A program made the translations under genes and the position numbers. The notes below the pieces were generated by a model. The model saw only the letters and a list, made by a program, of their open reading frames with translations. It did no database searches and was not told the origin of the DNA. From Lichtheimia corymbifera B2541 (lineage: Eukaryota > Mucoromycota > Mucoromycetes > Mucorales > Lichtheimiaceae), in contig JNEU01001097.1 in assembly GCA_000697475.1 (NCBI GenBank), positions 1-64,000 on the forward strand: a stretch of DNA of 64,000 nt, written 5' to 3'. Every line of letters begins with the position of its first letter. Within the stretch, counting starts at the first letter, position 1. This document shows, in pieces, positions 22,834-34,751 of this stretch.

Positions 22834-24320
22834 ATGAAGACCTCTGGCATTGTCTTTAGCTTATTGGCCGCAAGTGCCACCGTGATGGGTGAGTAAAGCT
22901 ACGCCTAGATTACCCTCACTGAAACTGACATTAACACGCATCCCCCTTGTTACAAGCTCGGTCTACCGTGTATATGGTCACCAGCGACGATGCCTCAGCA
23001 ATGGATACCAGCAACAACGTTGAGAAACCCACCATTCCTTTGGACGCATTTTCAATGGTGCTTTCGCACATGACTGACACGGCCGACTGTCATCCCATTC
23101 ACCACATGCAACAAGCATACAAACAAGAGACCATTGCTGGTGCCAAGGCAGTTTGGAACAATCGTGCTGCTTGGTGGTCTCATGCACAAGATGACGTCTT
23201 TGAACGAAAGCTGGATAACGGTCTGTTCCTTGTAGTCTCTGGCGTGGATGCATCTGAAGGTATATTGAAGAGTTGACACTACTCTGTATTACACGCACAC
23301 GGCCCAATGATGGTAATAGGCTCACGCATATTCTCAAATAGATACCTTCCCCATGGATCCATCATTCTACGTGTCCGATAATGTTGCTGAAGACTACATG
23401 GTCTTGGCTGATGATACCGCACAAGCTCTTCAAAAGAATGGTCAAAGCGTCTCGGTGCGTTCCAACATGGGCTTGTTTGACACAGAGGTCACGGATGATA
23501 CTGGTGTCTTTGATCTCTCACAAGAGGTGAGTCATTCATTTTTCTTCTTCTTCCTGGTCAAAAAGCTTATTCATCATCTCCTTCATTAGGCCGATCGCAC
23601 TTTCCTCAAGGAAGTCGATGCTGTCAAGAACGCTGTCAAGGATACTGCCAACTTTGTTGCTGTAAAGATGGAAGGATTACAGGTAAAAAAAAGGTGATAT
23701 ACCTGAAGCAAAAGAGCGTGCATTGATTGAAGCTGGGATGTATATATATAGCTCCTTGAAAAGGCATACGGCACACAATCTTCTCAATATCAAGAGGCAC
23801 GACGCGTTGTTGATGACTTAATCCAAGAGGTAAACAAGTATATATGTTGTTAATGCATACGGTGCTGAGATTGGACATTTGCATGATGTAGACTGTGATA
23901 CCCGACTTCCAGGAGCTTCATCCTAATGAACGCAACTTGATTACTGTCATCTTCACGCCTACACGTTACACTCATCATTTCGGCAAACGTGGTGTGCCTG
24001 AGACTTTGCAAGAAAGCGACACATGCTATGTCACTGAAGATGCATGTTTGAACGGTACCTCCAGCTGCAGCGGTCGCGGCCAGTGCGTGCCAGATGACAA
24101 GAGTGCCAATGAATGTTATGTATGCAAATGTCAATCATCTTCCTATCTTGGTGATGCATGCCAGGTTGAGGATGCCGTTGGTGACTTTCAGCTGTTGTTC
24201 TGGACCGGTGTGACTCTGATTGTGCTCACGGCTGGTGCGTTGCTCTTTGTCTACAAGGACTGTGATGTCGACAATGGCGGTATCATGATGGTGCCTCAAG
24301 TGCCTCCCAAACAAGATTAA
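22834..24320 (+). CDS. Vps3844-family (DUF3844) type I vacuolar/ER membrane protein
   Basis: Six exons (22834-22888, 22957-23259, 23342-23526, 23590-23682, 23752-23829, 23892-24320) give 380 residues. The N-terminus MKTSGIVFSLLAASATVMG is a signal peptide. The lumenal part is followed by a cysteine-rich EGF-like block at about 295-335 (CYVTEDACLNGTSSCSGRGQ, then CYVCKCQ and GDACQ). One membrane span follows (LFWTGVTLIVLTAGALLFVY) and a short cytosolic tail rich in Pro. This order matches the fungal Vps3844 C-terminal domain proteins, associated by family naming with vacuolar sorting; direct function is poorly known. An AATAAA lies 17 nt after the stop codon. Confidence 0.88.
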
Positions 24321-24336
24321 TCGCACATGCATGCAC

Positions 24337-24342
24337 AATAAA
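24337..24342 (+). terminator. AATAAA polyadenylation signal of the Vps3844-like gene
   Basis: The hexamer AATAAA, followed by more A residues, lies 17 nt after the stop codon. Confidence 0.6.
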
Positions 24343-26392
24343 AAAGATCATCTCATCAACCTTGGTATTATAAAGCGTCTTCAGTGTACTCAGAAGGAGA
24401 ATCAACCAATTAGTCTTCCCCCAAAACACACCCATTAAAGAGCTATTTTCCTACACCCATAGTAATGTGATTGATGAATGGCATAAATATCCCATTATGG
24501 AAGATGTACGCGTGCTAGGAATGAGGAGATCGATGGTACCTTGGCTTACCTTTTTTTTTGCGAGTGTTAGGTAAACCTTCTTTAAGGTTGGACATTTCAA
24601 TCGGCTTGAACCGTTCCCACAATTTGGGGTCGGCGTTATGGGGTCATGTTCAAGCATCCTAATGGAAAGGGGGTTGATCGACCGGAGGAATTGATTCCGA
24701 CGTGAATACCCATATACTGTTTTATCGTTGATTTATGGTTCATTGTTCTTCTTGGCACACCATATATATATTTACAATAGCCAAAGTCGCCGATAGTAAC
24801 ATGGCATGGGGGATGTATAGCATGTCGTATATAGAGCAACACTTGAAATGCATCCGATGCATATGTACATACACATATACAACACCGGTCCTATGGAAAA
24901 AAAAAGAGAACGAAGCTAGATTATCTGCCAGAATCCAGGATAGCTTCAAGTAGTAGCCTTATCAATGCCAAGCCGTTGGTCCGATATAGGGAAACACAAA
25001 GCGGCAAATGCATTTATGAGTGTGCTTCCCTTATTGTCTTAGCAGATAGTTAGCAGATAGCGCAATCGGCATGGATAATATGGAAAGATCATCTCGGCAT
25101 CAGTAAAACAAGTGATGTCTCCGTAAAAATGATACGAGTGTATTCAGCAAGACACAGAAAATAGAAAGCAATGATCTACAACAACGAGATGGCAAAAGTC
25201 AGCATATACAAATTTGGTATAAAACACACGTAAAAAGACAACGGATCATAAGAGAAGCCAAGGAGAAAAACTCTGTTCGCAATAACGAAAAACCTTATGT
25301 CCGATTAGTATTGATAATACTGTACCCCACAATGTATATACTTTTGCGCTAGCAGTGGAGATCAAGTCATGAGACCTATCGGTTCCTGGTGGATCAATGC
25401 GTTATTTGCCATTCTCCTTTCCAGCCAGTCGCCTTATTATAACTCCCCGATCATAGTACCTGCCCATTACACACTATTATATACACACACCTTCTTTAGC
25501 AGTTGGCCCCTTTCTCACCTCCTGCTCCGATGTATAATTATATGGCTACGCCGTGATCGCCACAATGCACCACAACATACATGCTTGCTATCTTTATTGT
25601 AATACCCTTCAACAGAGCATGTTGTAAGGAGGCATCAAAAGATCCGTTTCTATCAAGAGCAAGCATCAAGAACCACAACATGTATCGATAATCCCATGAT
25701 CATCGCACTGATACCTATCACCATGGTGATAACAATGGCTCGCATGTGAATAACATAAAAAAGGAGGGAGCCAAATCACCTGCTTGTATTCGACACAATA
25801 CACAGCTTATATGCGGAGAAGAAAGTTTGTTGCATGAATACACTGATGGAAAGACAAAACTTTTTATTGTCCAAGGAGCGTCCGGGGTATGGATTGAGGA
25901 TGCATGAATGATAGGAAAGAGAGAGAGAAAGAGAACAAGAGCGAGGAGGTGGTAGTGGTGAAGCATATCATGAACCGAAGTTACCATTAGCAAAATATGA
26001 TGATGATGATGATGAAGTGGGCAAAGAATAGAGTAAAAATCCAATGAATGAGGAAAGATAGGAATAGAAAAAGGAGAATACTGTACATTAAATTATCATA
26101 GGACTTTCCACACATGCACAAGTACAATGTTGTGGTTTCGAATACTATCTACAAGTCGAATCATCCGCCTGCAAGTGAATGGGAAGAGTAGACTGAAAGA
26201 GTGAGAGCGTTGGGTGGGCAATGAAGATGAATTGGAATGCAACAATGGGTGAAGGAAAAAAAGATAAAATCAAGTTGGGCTGTTATGAAAAGAGTGATGA
26301 GGAGGAGCAGGAATACGTATGATGATGGTAAGAGGAAACATGCATGCACGTTTCAACACCAATAAGGCGGTAATAGAGAGTTGATAAGGCAA
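24343..26392. other. Intergenic region, no gene seen
   Basis: About 2 kb with only short frames that lack coding character. It ends in the convergent 3' side of the Myb gene. A short ATG/GAT triplet run is at 25998-26013, and purine-rich tracts occur around 25915-25950. Confidence 0.55.
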
Positions 26393-27148
26393 CTAAAAGC
26401 GGTATCCATGATGAGGATGATAATCATCCAACCATGATGAAGACGACCGGTCCATCACGAGATCAGGCACCCAATGACGTGAAGGGGTTGTACCATTGTT
26501 CTTGGAGGGGAACCATGTTGCCGATGGAAGAGGAGGCGAAGGAGAAGGTGTGCTGATGCCACGGGTAGAGCACGAGACAATAGAGGCACGTCGAGAAGCT
26601 GGTGGAGTAACCATGTATGGCGATGTCGACAAACGGAAGCTGCTTACTCGTCGTCGGGATTTGCGAATTCCTTGCAATGTACGATAACGGTTGAAACACG
26701 TAGCTCGCTTACGGTTGGGAAGCTGTGCAGAGATTTGGCCCCAAGTCAAGCCTTTGGCTACACCTTCACAAATCACAGCATCCTCATACTCGGTAAAGCG
26801 GTTGCGTGGTTTGCCATATCCTTCGCTGCCATGTAAAGCGTCATGATCATTTTCATGATAGTGATATAAGTCGTTGCTGCCATGGCTATGTACTTGTGGC
26901 AAAGCATGGCCATATGGTTCAAGCATGGGTTGATGATGTTGGTGATGTTGCATTGAAGTGGATGGGATATGCAATAACGAGGAATGGTTGGGAAGCATTG
27001 GAAGCACGTTGCTACTGCTGTTGTGGTTTTCTGTGATGGATGAAGAAGCGCTGGATGGGTTCAAAATGTCGGAAACTGTGATAAGGATAATAAAAAGATC
27101 AGTGCACTGCTATAACGCTAACATCGGGCTTGCTAACTTACTGTTCAT
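26393..27148 (-). CDS. Myb/SANT-like DNA-binding protein
   Basis: Two coding exons, 27142-27148 (7 nt) and 26393-27075, give 229 residues beginning MNISDILNPSSASSS. Without the tiny exon the main frame has no ATG near its start except internal ones. Residues about 20-85 are His/Ser/Asn-rich. Residues about 92-145 form one Myb/SANT repeat: RFTEYEDAVICEGVAKGLTW, then ISAQLPNRKRATCFNRYRTL. Of the three hydrophobic positions usually Trp, the first is Phe, the second Trp and the third Tyr. A basic stretch RKSRRR follows, then a Ser/Pro-rich tail. It is likely a nuclear transcription regulator; targets are unknown. Confidence 0.85.
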
Positions 27149-30100
27149 TATGGGTATGTTTGTGCGGAAAAAGTTAATTTGCAAAGTAAAAGAAGGCGTT
27201 GGATAACCAGGTGAATAAGAGCGGAAAGGGAAGATGTGATGCTGTCCGATCCGAGTACAAATGCCACGCCTTTTATATGTTTGGGCTCTTGGGGGGTGGA
27301 GCAGATCTTAGGGATAATGTGCCTAGCTTTTTTGATCTGGGGTTATAACGACATAGTTTATTGCTTATACTCAACACCATACATGCCAATGCTTGAAAAG
27401 CTGGCTGAAAGCACTTGTGATGTATCACAGAATCACTCGGCCATACGCGTATGTTATATAACATTTTCGTAAAACGCAATCATGGCTGGTATATCATGGC
27501 AATCTACGCTTGTATATTTAGTACTGATCAATCCACATTAGCGTGTCTCCTTCAATGTAGGTTCATTATGCCAGGGTACGTATGCGGTTGAGGTGGGTGG
27601 ATGGGACGAGCGGGGAACAAGGGATGTGCACTTGCACTATTTCAACTCGTTCTTGCGCAATTATTTTACCCCACTACACCTCAGGGCATTCTGAGGCTCA
27701 TAAGAAAAAGGGGGAGTGAATTGGATCTTTGTTTTGTGGTTGTGTGGGAGGCGATTATTTGTAAATGGGTGGAACAAGAAAGGGAAGGGGCGAGCGAGTG
27801 AAGATAAAGGGGAGTTGTTGACTAGTGTTTCTCGGTTTAGAGAACCATAGCGTACGCATACTCATGCTCGCATAATTCAATCGTTCAACAGGTAAAAGGG
27901 CATAGGGATGTTACCATTTGGTTGTGTCTGTGAGACATACATGATGATACACAGCTAGACAATTGAGTTTGTCCATCGAGTGGCCATGTTCACCAGAATC
28001 CTACTGCACATGCACACACATATTACACTTTAGAATGATCGCATGCATGTCACGGACAAATCAAACTTAAAGGGAAACGGAACACTACATTTCCAATAAT
28101 ATACAACGCAGCAAATTGCATGTATGCAAGCAATATTGCACGGCAAAGACCACGCCATGCCACATACACCCATATCTCTTGATGTTCATAGACACGAGGA
28201 GGAGCATCCAATTACATATACTTTATGCGTCATTGATGGATGTCATGAATACACATGCTTTTGTAAAATTTGTCTCCACTACAATCTTGCCATCCTCTGT
28301 ACATACATAATTCGCACACGAATAGCTCAATGAATGATATTAATCTATATGGATTGGTTGAGGGATTTTTGGGCAAATCATTTTGATTGTGGTATAGCTG
28401 TTTACCATATTTGGGTCTACCACAATGGATATGCATTTACCATGAATGAGATGCATGATTCATACAATGGGCAACCAAAACAATGGCAAATCATTTCAGA
28501 TGCCAAGATGGCACTCAGCAACCTACGACACGTTGGCCATTTCTCTCAGTGGTGGATTCCCTGATATGGCAAACCGGCAAGCCGACATGAAAAAAGATGG
28601 GCTCTCCTTTGAGTCGAATTAGGATGCGTTTGTGGTGTGAAGATAGATGGCGTGGTGTGGTTATAATTGTACCTGTAGGAGACCAACAAATGAATCAGCA
28701 CCTTATAGGAAAACCGGTTTGCACCAGCACCACCCAATTCATTTCGGCGTTGACCATGCGAGCAAAAGAACCCTTCATTATTATCCCGATCCCGAGTTGA
28801 TTCTATCAGGCGATAGCCACATGCATGGGTGATGTATTGATCAAGCATTAAACAGCTGTTGCTGTTGCTGCTGATGCCAAGCGATGCAATGCACTGTTAA
28901 CTTACACAGACAACGTGTGACAACAACAAAAAAGATGGGTTGGTTCAAACAACAATGCTGATCATCTATGCTACATCTGATCATCTCGTCTTTTTCTCTC
29001 TTCCTCACCTAGTATAGATCTCAATCAATCAAACATAGACTACTCCTTGCTAAGGCATTAAGGTTCGCAATAGGAAGATGTCTATCTTAAAGAGAGAGAG
29101 AAAAGCGATAGGAGTTGCCCTTGAGGAGAGAAGATGATGGATCCGAATATGAAGGGAACGAGGCAAAATAGTATAGTAGCGGGAGCAAAAGTCAAATAGC
29201 ATTTGAGTGCTTGTGTATGTGAGTTACTGGTATATGTGATGGTGCCATGGTGGTATTTCAGGCTCTCCTTTTCCCCTTCTCGCTTTTTCTTTCTCTTTGT
29301 CCATGTACCAAAGTTCATGGAGAACAAAGAAGAGGAGCCAAAAAAGGGAAAGAAAGGAAACAAAGAGAGGTGCGTGCTCTCAGGTAGTTGGGGGAAGAAA
29401 AGGACATCCCTTTTCACTATACATACCTCTTTGTCTCCCGAGTGCCCGTGGTGGTAAACCGCCCCCAAGAGATATTATACACCTGCATCGGCTTGCCCAC
29501 GAATACGGCAAAAGGGTTTCCAAATTCACTCGTCTTCCTTGGACCCCTTTCATCTTAATGCACAATCTTCTCTTTTCAGTCGGCTTCACCGTTCCGCCTA
29601 CCAGATTTTTCCCTTGTATGATCGCCTTTCCTCTCCTATATTTTAAGGGAATCTATCGGGGTAGCCCTCGATCACTCGCACCTCGAGAACCGATCAATCA
29701 ATCGACCCGATGATCTATAGATATCCAATGCAAGGTCATCACACCAGCCTTTGCTATGAAAGTGACTTGAAAAACACCTTCAACGATTGTGTATGTGAGC
29801 CCATGTGATACTGCATCAAATCATTTTGCAACAAAAGGAGAGGTAAAGGGATGTGGTTGGTATAGACCTAGTGCATGAGCACACGCGTACATGCACCGGC
29901 ATATACATAATCCTCATGATTGTGCATTCAACAATACAGAACAAAGAAGCTAAGAGGAGGTCATTGATAAATGCGAGGGATACATATGGTATCTATTATG
30001 GAGATAAAGGAAAAAAAAAAAGAGCATCTGAATTATGCAAAGCACAAGCAAGGACCACCTCCATCATCACCTAAAGCCAAAGCCAATGCACGGGCCCCGG

Positions 30101-30867
30101 CGGCAGATCTTCCTCAATTTCCATTTCTCCTCAATGAAAAATTCGTGGTCTGTAAAGGAACGCGGCTTCTCCATTTCCCTCCTTGTGGTTTGTGCACTTT
30201 CCTGCAGATGATGGAGTTGCGTACATATATACTTGACTCCTCCTCCTTCTTCCAACAAGGTGATGGCTTTACTTTAGTCCCATGGGGCTATATGTGTCCT
30301 ACCGTTTGTCTCCATAGTGTTCCCCATGCATACATATTACTCGTGCATACATCGACCCATGCTTCTTCTCAGTCATAGCAAACTCATCATCATGGTCAAA
30401 GACATCAACAACGGATTTATTATGCATTAGGGTGCTTGTCGTCGTCATGTGATATTTTTTAATTTCTACTATTTGTACATGCTATGTACTAGGTTGGCTT
30501 CATCATTGGCATCCTAATCTTGCCACACAATATTTCGAATCATTGCGCTAACTCTTGCATCATGTCGTCGTCATGCTCCTTTTCATTATATGTATAATGC
30601 TATGACCATTTAATGCCAACATCCTCCTCCTTTTACACAGCCATGGTCCTGTTCTCGAGGTGGACAAAGCATAAGGGTAAGGAGAAGAATTTATTATAGA
30701 GATGTAATAGAAAGAGTCATACAAGGAACATGTGTTCATAAGGGAAAATGACAGGTCCATGTGCGTGTTGGTGGTGGAATAATCAATGGCCGGTGCGACC
30801 GAATCTTCCAAGTCAAGTCTCCTCCTCCTTTCTTCTCAAAAGAGTACCGCGTCTTTCTTCCTTTCCA
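27149..30867. other. 3.7 kb region without a supported gene
   Basis: The left part (27149-27400) is the Myb promoter. The remainder has only short frames in competing phases, none with recognisable motifs. Pyrimidine-rich and purine-rich runs occur at 29081-29105, 29260-29400 and 30000-30020. A small lineage-specific gene could be hidden here, but nothing supports one. Confidence 0.5.
27269..27277 (-). promoter_or_regulatory. TATA box of the Myb gene
   Basis: On the minus strand this reads TATAAAAGG, a good match to the TATA consensus, about 120 nt upstream of the start codon. Confidence 0.55.
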
Positions 30868-31709
30868 ATGGTGGTCACATGGTAAGTCGATCTTTTCCAA
30901 ATCCAAGTCAACAAGGCATGTAGCTAACAACACACTAGTTTAGTGCGATGGAAGAATGCCACTGGCATGCGTGATTTCACCTATATTCAAGAGCATGTCA
31001 CCAAGTCCCTTCATGGAAAGAACACAGGTCCTTGGTCGCTTGGATTCAAGGTGTATCGTGACGTCAACCATGGTAGTGGAGGACGATCCAATCCGTCATC
31101 GTCGTTGTCTTCAGCGATGCACCATCAGCAGTCTTCACAAGGCAAAGACAACAAGCTTATGTATCAGGTGACACTGGGGCAGCAACCAGGACAAGTGTAC
31201 TGCATGGTGGATGGCAGTGTCGTTGTCGAGGCTGAAAAAGAGTTGGAGATTATCCTTTCAAGGTTGAAGAACTTGTGGCAAATGCGACAAAGTGTGGTGA
31301 TCGAGGTAAGCATGACGTTGTCAAAGGAAAAATATAGTATATTCATATGATCTCTTAGGGTACAAGCTTTGAGATTGGTGATTTCACACTGCGAGTAGCC
31401 AACATTCTTCTCGGGTCGACATACAAAGGATTATTACTAGAGGTGAGGGAGTAGTGGGTGATGTAGCATGCATTGGATGGGGGAACTTATTGGCATGGTG
31501 CACAGATCAGTTATCATCCTTGCTCGGCACCCAATGTAGCTGCAGACTTGTTTCGCGAATTTGTCGAGTCAGTCGTCCATCCCACAGCTCAGCTATCATG
31601 CGAATACGAATACAACTACGAAAACGTCGGCTTAAGCAACCAAGACTTCACTTCAGCTCACACAGGCTACCAGTATATGATGCTTTTCCGAAACGACGGC
31701 CTACTCTAG
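30868..31709 (+). CDS. MED20: Mediator complex subunit 20
   Basis: MED20 (Srb2 in yeast) sits in the Mediator head module with MED18 and contacts RNA polymerase II. Four exons (30868-30881, 30939-31305, 31359-31442, 31506-31709) give 222 residues, close to the family's usual length. The 14-nt first exon joins to TTTAGTGCG and yields MVVTCLVRWKNATGMRDF, which matches the family's MGVTxV-type start. Later landmarks are GPWSLGFKVYRD, KLMYQVTL, VYCMVDGSVVVEAEKELE, and the hallmark pair GTSFEIGDFTLRVANI and GLLLE-ISYHPC. It ends YQYMMLFRNDGLL. A His/Ser/Gly linker at about residues 55-80 is specific to this lineage. Confidence 0.9.
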
Positions 31710-31727
31710 ATCACCCTTTATATCATT

Positions 31728-31760
31728 CGCCTACCACTACCACTACCACTACCACCGCCA
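31728..31760 (+). repeat. ACCACT/ATT low-complexity run
   Basis: Tandem ACTACC hexamers followed by ATCATT triplets just after the MED20 stop codon. Confidence 0.7.
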
Positions 31761-31970
31761 TCATTATCATTATCATCTTCATCTACAATGTACCACGTGC
31801 TCCAAACCAATACCGCCCAGCATCTATTTTCTCCATCATTATCCTGTATACGTATCAAAAAGAGATCAATTGCGTCCATGAATTAAGTTCTATCCTGTAT
31901 GGTTACGAATAATGCATGTATATATATGAGTGTGGATATGGAAGGATGAAGAGATGGTATGTCTATTCAA

Positions 31971-32977
31971 TTAGAAGAGAGTGCAGGCAAGAACAGCAGG
32001 GATGGCGATGGAAAGAGCAGCCACCTTGTTATTGATTCCTGAGCCTTCTTGGATAGCTTCGGGTGTAGTGGATGCGGCAAGAGATGGTTTGAGATTGGGT
32101 GGTAATGAAGGGGCTGTGCCTTGGGCTGATGATGAGGATTGTGTTGAGGAAGAAGCACCCGAGATTGAAGCTGAGGAAGACGACAGAGGTGTCGATGATT
32201 GAGATGCTGTAATGCTAGCAGAGGATGAATCAGATACAGAAACAGAGCTGTTGGAAGATGCGGTTGCTGATGATGATGATGAGGAGGATCCCTTGACAAT
32301 CTTAATAGCTCCCGAGTAGGAGGAGGCACTATATGGATAAATGAGATAAATGAATCATTCTTGGCATCTCAATTCTATTCTATTGCCGCAGTAACATACT
32401 CGTTTCCATTACTGTCGGTGTAATCGAATCGCAGGGCATAACGTCCAGAAGTATCGATATCAGCAGGGACCTGTAAATCGGGGGTTACACCAACTATTGC
32501 CATAAAAGATGCATATGCCACGTGCGTGCGTACGGCATTTGTGACACACACACACACTATCACACGCGAAAACTTACGTTCCAAGATGCAGTTCCACTAA
32601 TTCCATTAGCATTGATAGAGTCGCCGGTAGACACCATGCTATTACTATCCTTGCCTTCAATGAGATTGATGCTAATGTTTTGATTCATCCCATTGATCCA
32701 TTCTGATGTACATGTCCCCAACAAGGAGCAATTAATCAATTGATGCTCTCGTCGCTGTATATGCCATTCTTACTAATTGTTTCACTGCCAAGAAAAAGGT
32801 GGAAAATGGTATTAATGTTTGTTTACTGAGCAATTTCATAACAACATACGTTGTGCCAGCCGTCCAGGTATCGCCTTCAAGTGGGTCCGTAATGTAAAAA
32901 GCACCAGCAGATGCTTGGGCAGCTGCCAATCCTGCTGTACTGAGTGCAAGAACGAAGGTCGAAAAAAAGTATTTCAT
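31971..32977 (-). CDS. GPI-anchored Kre9/Knh1-like Ser-rich wall protein
   Basis: Five exons (32850-32977, 32774-32784, 32578-32702, 32400-32470, 31971-32328) give 230 residues. The start MKYFFSTFVLALSTAGLAAA is a signal peptide. The body (FYITDPLEGDTWTAGTT, ETIKWINGMNQNISINL, then TASWNVPADI, YALRFDY) is the Ig-like N-terminal domain of the Kre9/Knh1 group of fungal wall proteins. It is followed by a Ser-rich stalk and a hydrophobic C-terminus (VAALSIAIPAVLACTLF) preceded by small residues (EGSGINN), the pattern of a GPI attachment signal. Family members act at the cell surface in beta-1,6-glucan or general wall assembly; a precise role is not shown. Exon 2 is only 11 nt. Confidence 0.85.
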
Positions 32978-33979
32978 ATAGAAATGAGAGAAAGAGAAAG
33001 GGAGATAAAGGAATGGGATGGATGAATGTGCAGGCACCAATTAAAGGCAACATACACCCCTCTTTTATATATGTCTCAAAGCGGGGGATGACTGACATCT
33101 CAACTGCTCCGCTTTAGTCTTTCTGCCGGGTAAATATCTTATTTTCCAAGTATTCCATTGTTCAGGCACCAAAGTATGTTGCTGATATTAGGTGCATTAC
33201 ATTACTGACAACATTCATTGAGTTTTCTGCAATCCTTACGACGCTTCCTTTGACGTATTAATTGCAATTAGGCACTTTTTTGGTTGCTATGGCAACTCCC
33301 TTCCGCATCGGCTATTATGATAAGACTCGCAAAGAAATCTTCTTTACCACGCTCTTCCCATTTTTGGCTTGGCAATGACCAAACTGCTTTACATGATGCA
33401 TTGTAATTACATGCATACGAGTTGGAGGAGGATCCATAATATCTAAAGGCAATGCAACCTGTACATGATGCATAACCCTTATACGAAGTTATCCTGTTAC
33501 CAATCAAATTTGCATGACCTTTTTAACGGCGTACATGTGCTGATTATTCAAATGATAAGCTGCGGGATACATAAAGACAATGATATCGGATGATGCTAAC
33601 TTCATTGTTAGAGTAGTAATCAATGTAAATGAAGTATCGATTTTTATTTGCATGCGAGTTTCAATCAGATTTTATATGACAAGCGGCATAGGTGCAGAAA
33701 GATAAAGATATAAATGTTGTCAAAAGTAAAGGGTAGTATGACAAACCAAGATATGGGCTAGCTACTAGATATTGAGTGAGAGATGGGTGGGGGTGGAGTC
33801 CTTGTGCATATGAAGCCTTTGCAACCAATGGCAGTCTTTAAATGAATGAAGGGTTGAATGGGTGATTGCAGGAATATCCAAGAGTAACGTGGCCGAACTC
33901 ATCTGGCTTAATCGAACATATAAATCATTCTTTCTTTTCCTTTGCGTCACACACACACAACTCTTTTTCCTTCCTCCTT
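32978..33979. other. Intergenic region GPI gene / BET1
   Basis: About 1 kb between divergent genes with no coding frame. It contains the GPI gene's TATA box, and a near-palindrome at 33396-33416 built on TGTAATTACA. Confidence 0.5.
33062..33071 (-). promoter_or_regulatory. TATA box of the GPI-protein gene
   Basis: On the minus strand this reads TATATAAAAG, about 85 nt upstream of the start codon. It is the cleanest TATA element in the window. Confidence 0.6.
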
Positions 33980-34630
33980 ATGTCACGGCAGTTTGGGCCT
34001 CGTAGTGTAAGGTAATGAAAGCATCATACTGTGTGCCAGACACTTATCCACGCCATGCACTAGATCCTTTCAACACCTCCATAATCGTTCAGCATTGTTG
34101 GGAGAGAGGCAGTTCTCGACACCATCCCCGCATCTGGATTCTCGATCGTCATCTCCTGCTGGTAGCGACTCGCTCAAACAACAAAAGCTCAATGACCATG
34201 ACCTTGAATATCTGGAGAGCCAAAGTGACGAACGAATAACTGGATTATCAGCCAAAGTACAGGTGTTGAAGAGTGTAAGTGGTGGGTGGTGGTGGTGGTG
34301 GTTGGTATCCATGGTAACGACAGGTGGGCTTATCATCCCCCTCCGTCTCTTTGTAGATTACTGGCAAAATAGGCGATGAGATCCGATCTGGCAACAGTTT
34401 GTTAGATAGCATGGTAGGTTGATGGTGATCAAAGTGTGAACGTGTCATCTCATTGCATGGGGTGTACTATGTTGTAGAATACCCAATTTGCGGATACTGG
34501 AACGATCCTTGGTCGAACAATGCACAACTTTAAGATCATGGCTGAAAAAGAGAGTGGAGCAACCATGTGTTATTTGATCTTCTTTATTGTATTGATGGTT
34601 ATTATAGCGTATTATTGGTTCTTCAAATAG
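33980..34630 (+). CDS. BET1: BET1-type Qc-SNARE of ER-Golgi transport
   Basis: Bet1 is a SNARE for COPII vesicle fusion with the Golgi. The C-terminal two thirds are clear: LEYLESQSDERITGLSAKVQ opens the SNARE helix, ITGKIGDEIRSGNSLLDSM and NTQFADTGTILGRTM continue it across two introns, and a tail anchor ends it (CYLIFFIVLMVIIAYYWFF). The N-terminus is not settled. An ATG at 33980 (MSRQFGPR) must join by an intron to the frame that runs ERQFSTPSPHLD from about 34100, and at least two donor/acceptor pairs work. Length is about 120-125 residues, normal for the family. At the position where vertebrate Bet1 has the zero-layer Gln, this protein has Gly. Confidence 0.85.
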
Positions 34631-34751
34631 AAAAAAGGATATCTACACTTTTATGCATTTGGGAGTTTCAGATGAAATGATGGGGGATATATAGAAATGA
34701 CTGTGATTTGATGCTGGACGTCTCCTCTTCTTCCGCCCATACATAGCAACC

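Noticed and set aside
30761..30938. Longer upstream start for MED20 (reading ...FLPFQWWSH)
   Set aside because: That frame joins at a second acceptor but gives an N-terminus unlike MED20, whereas MVVTCLVRWKN matches the family.
33480..33492. Exact 13-nt match to one arm of the Cre recombinase site (TATACGAAGTTAT)
   Set aside because: The second arm and spacer are absent (33459-33471 does not match), and the surroundings look like ordinary genomic sequence. Most likely chance.
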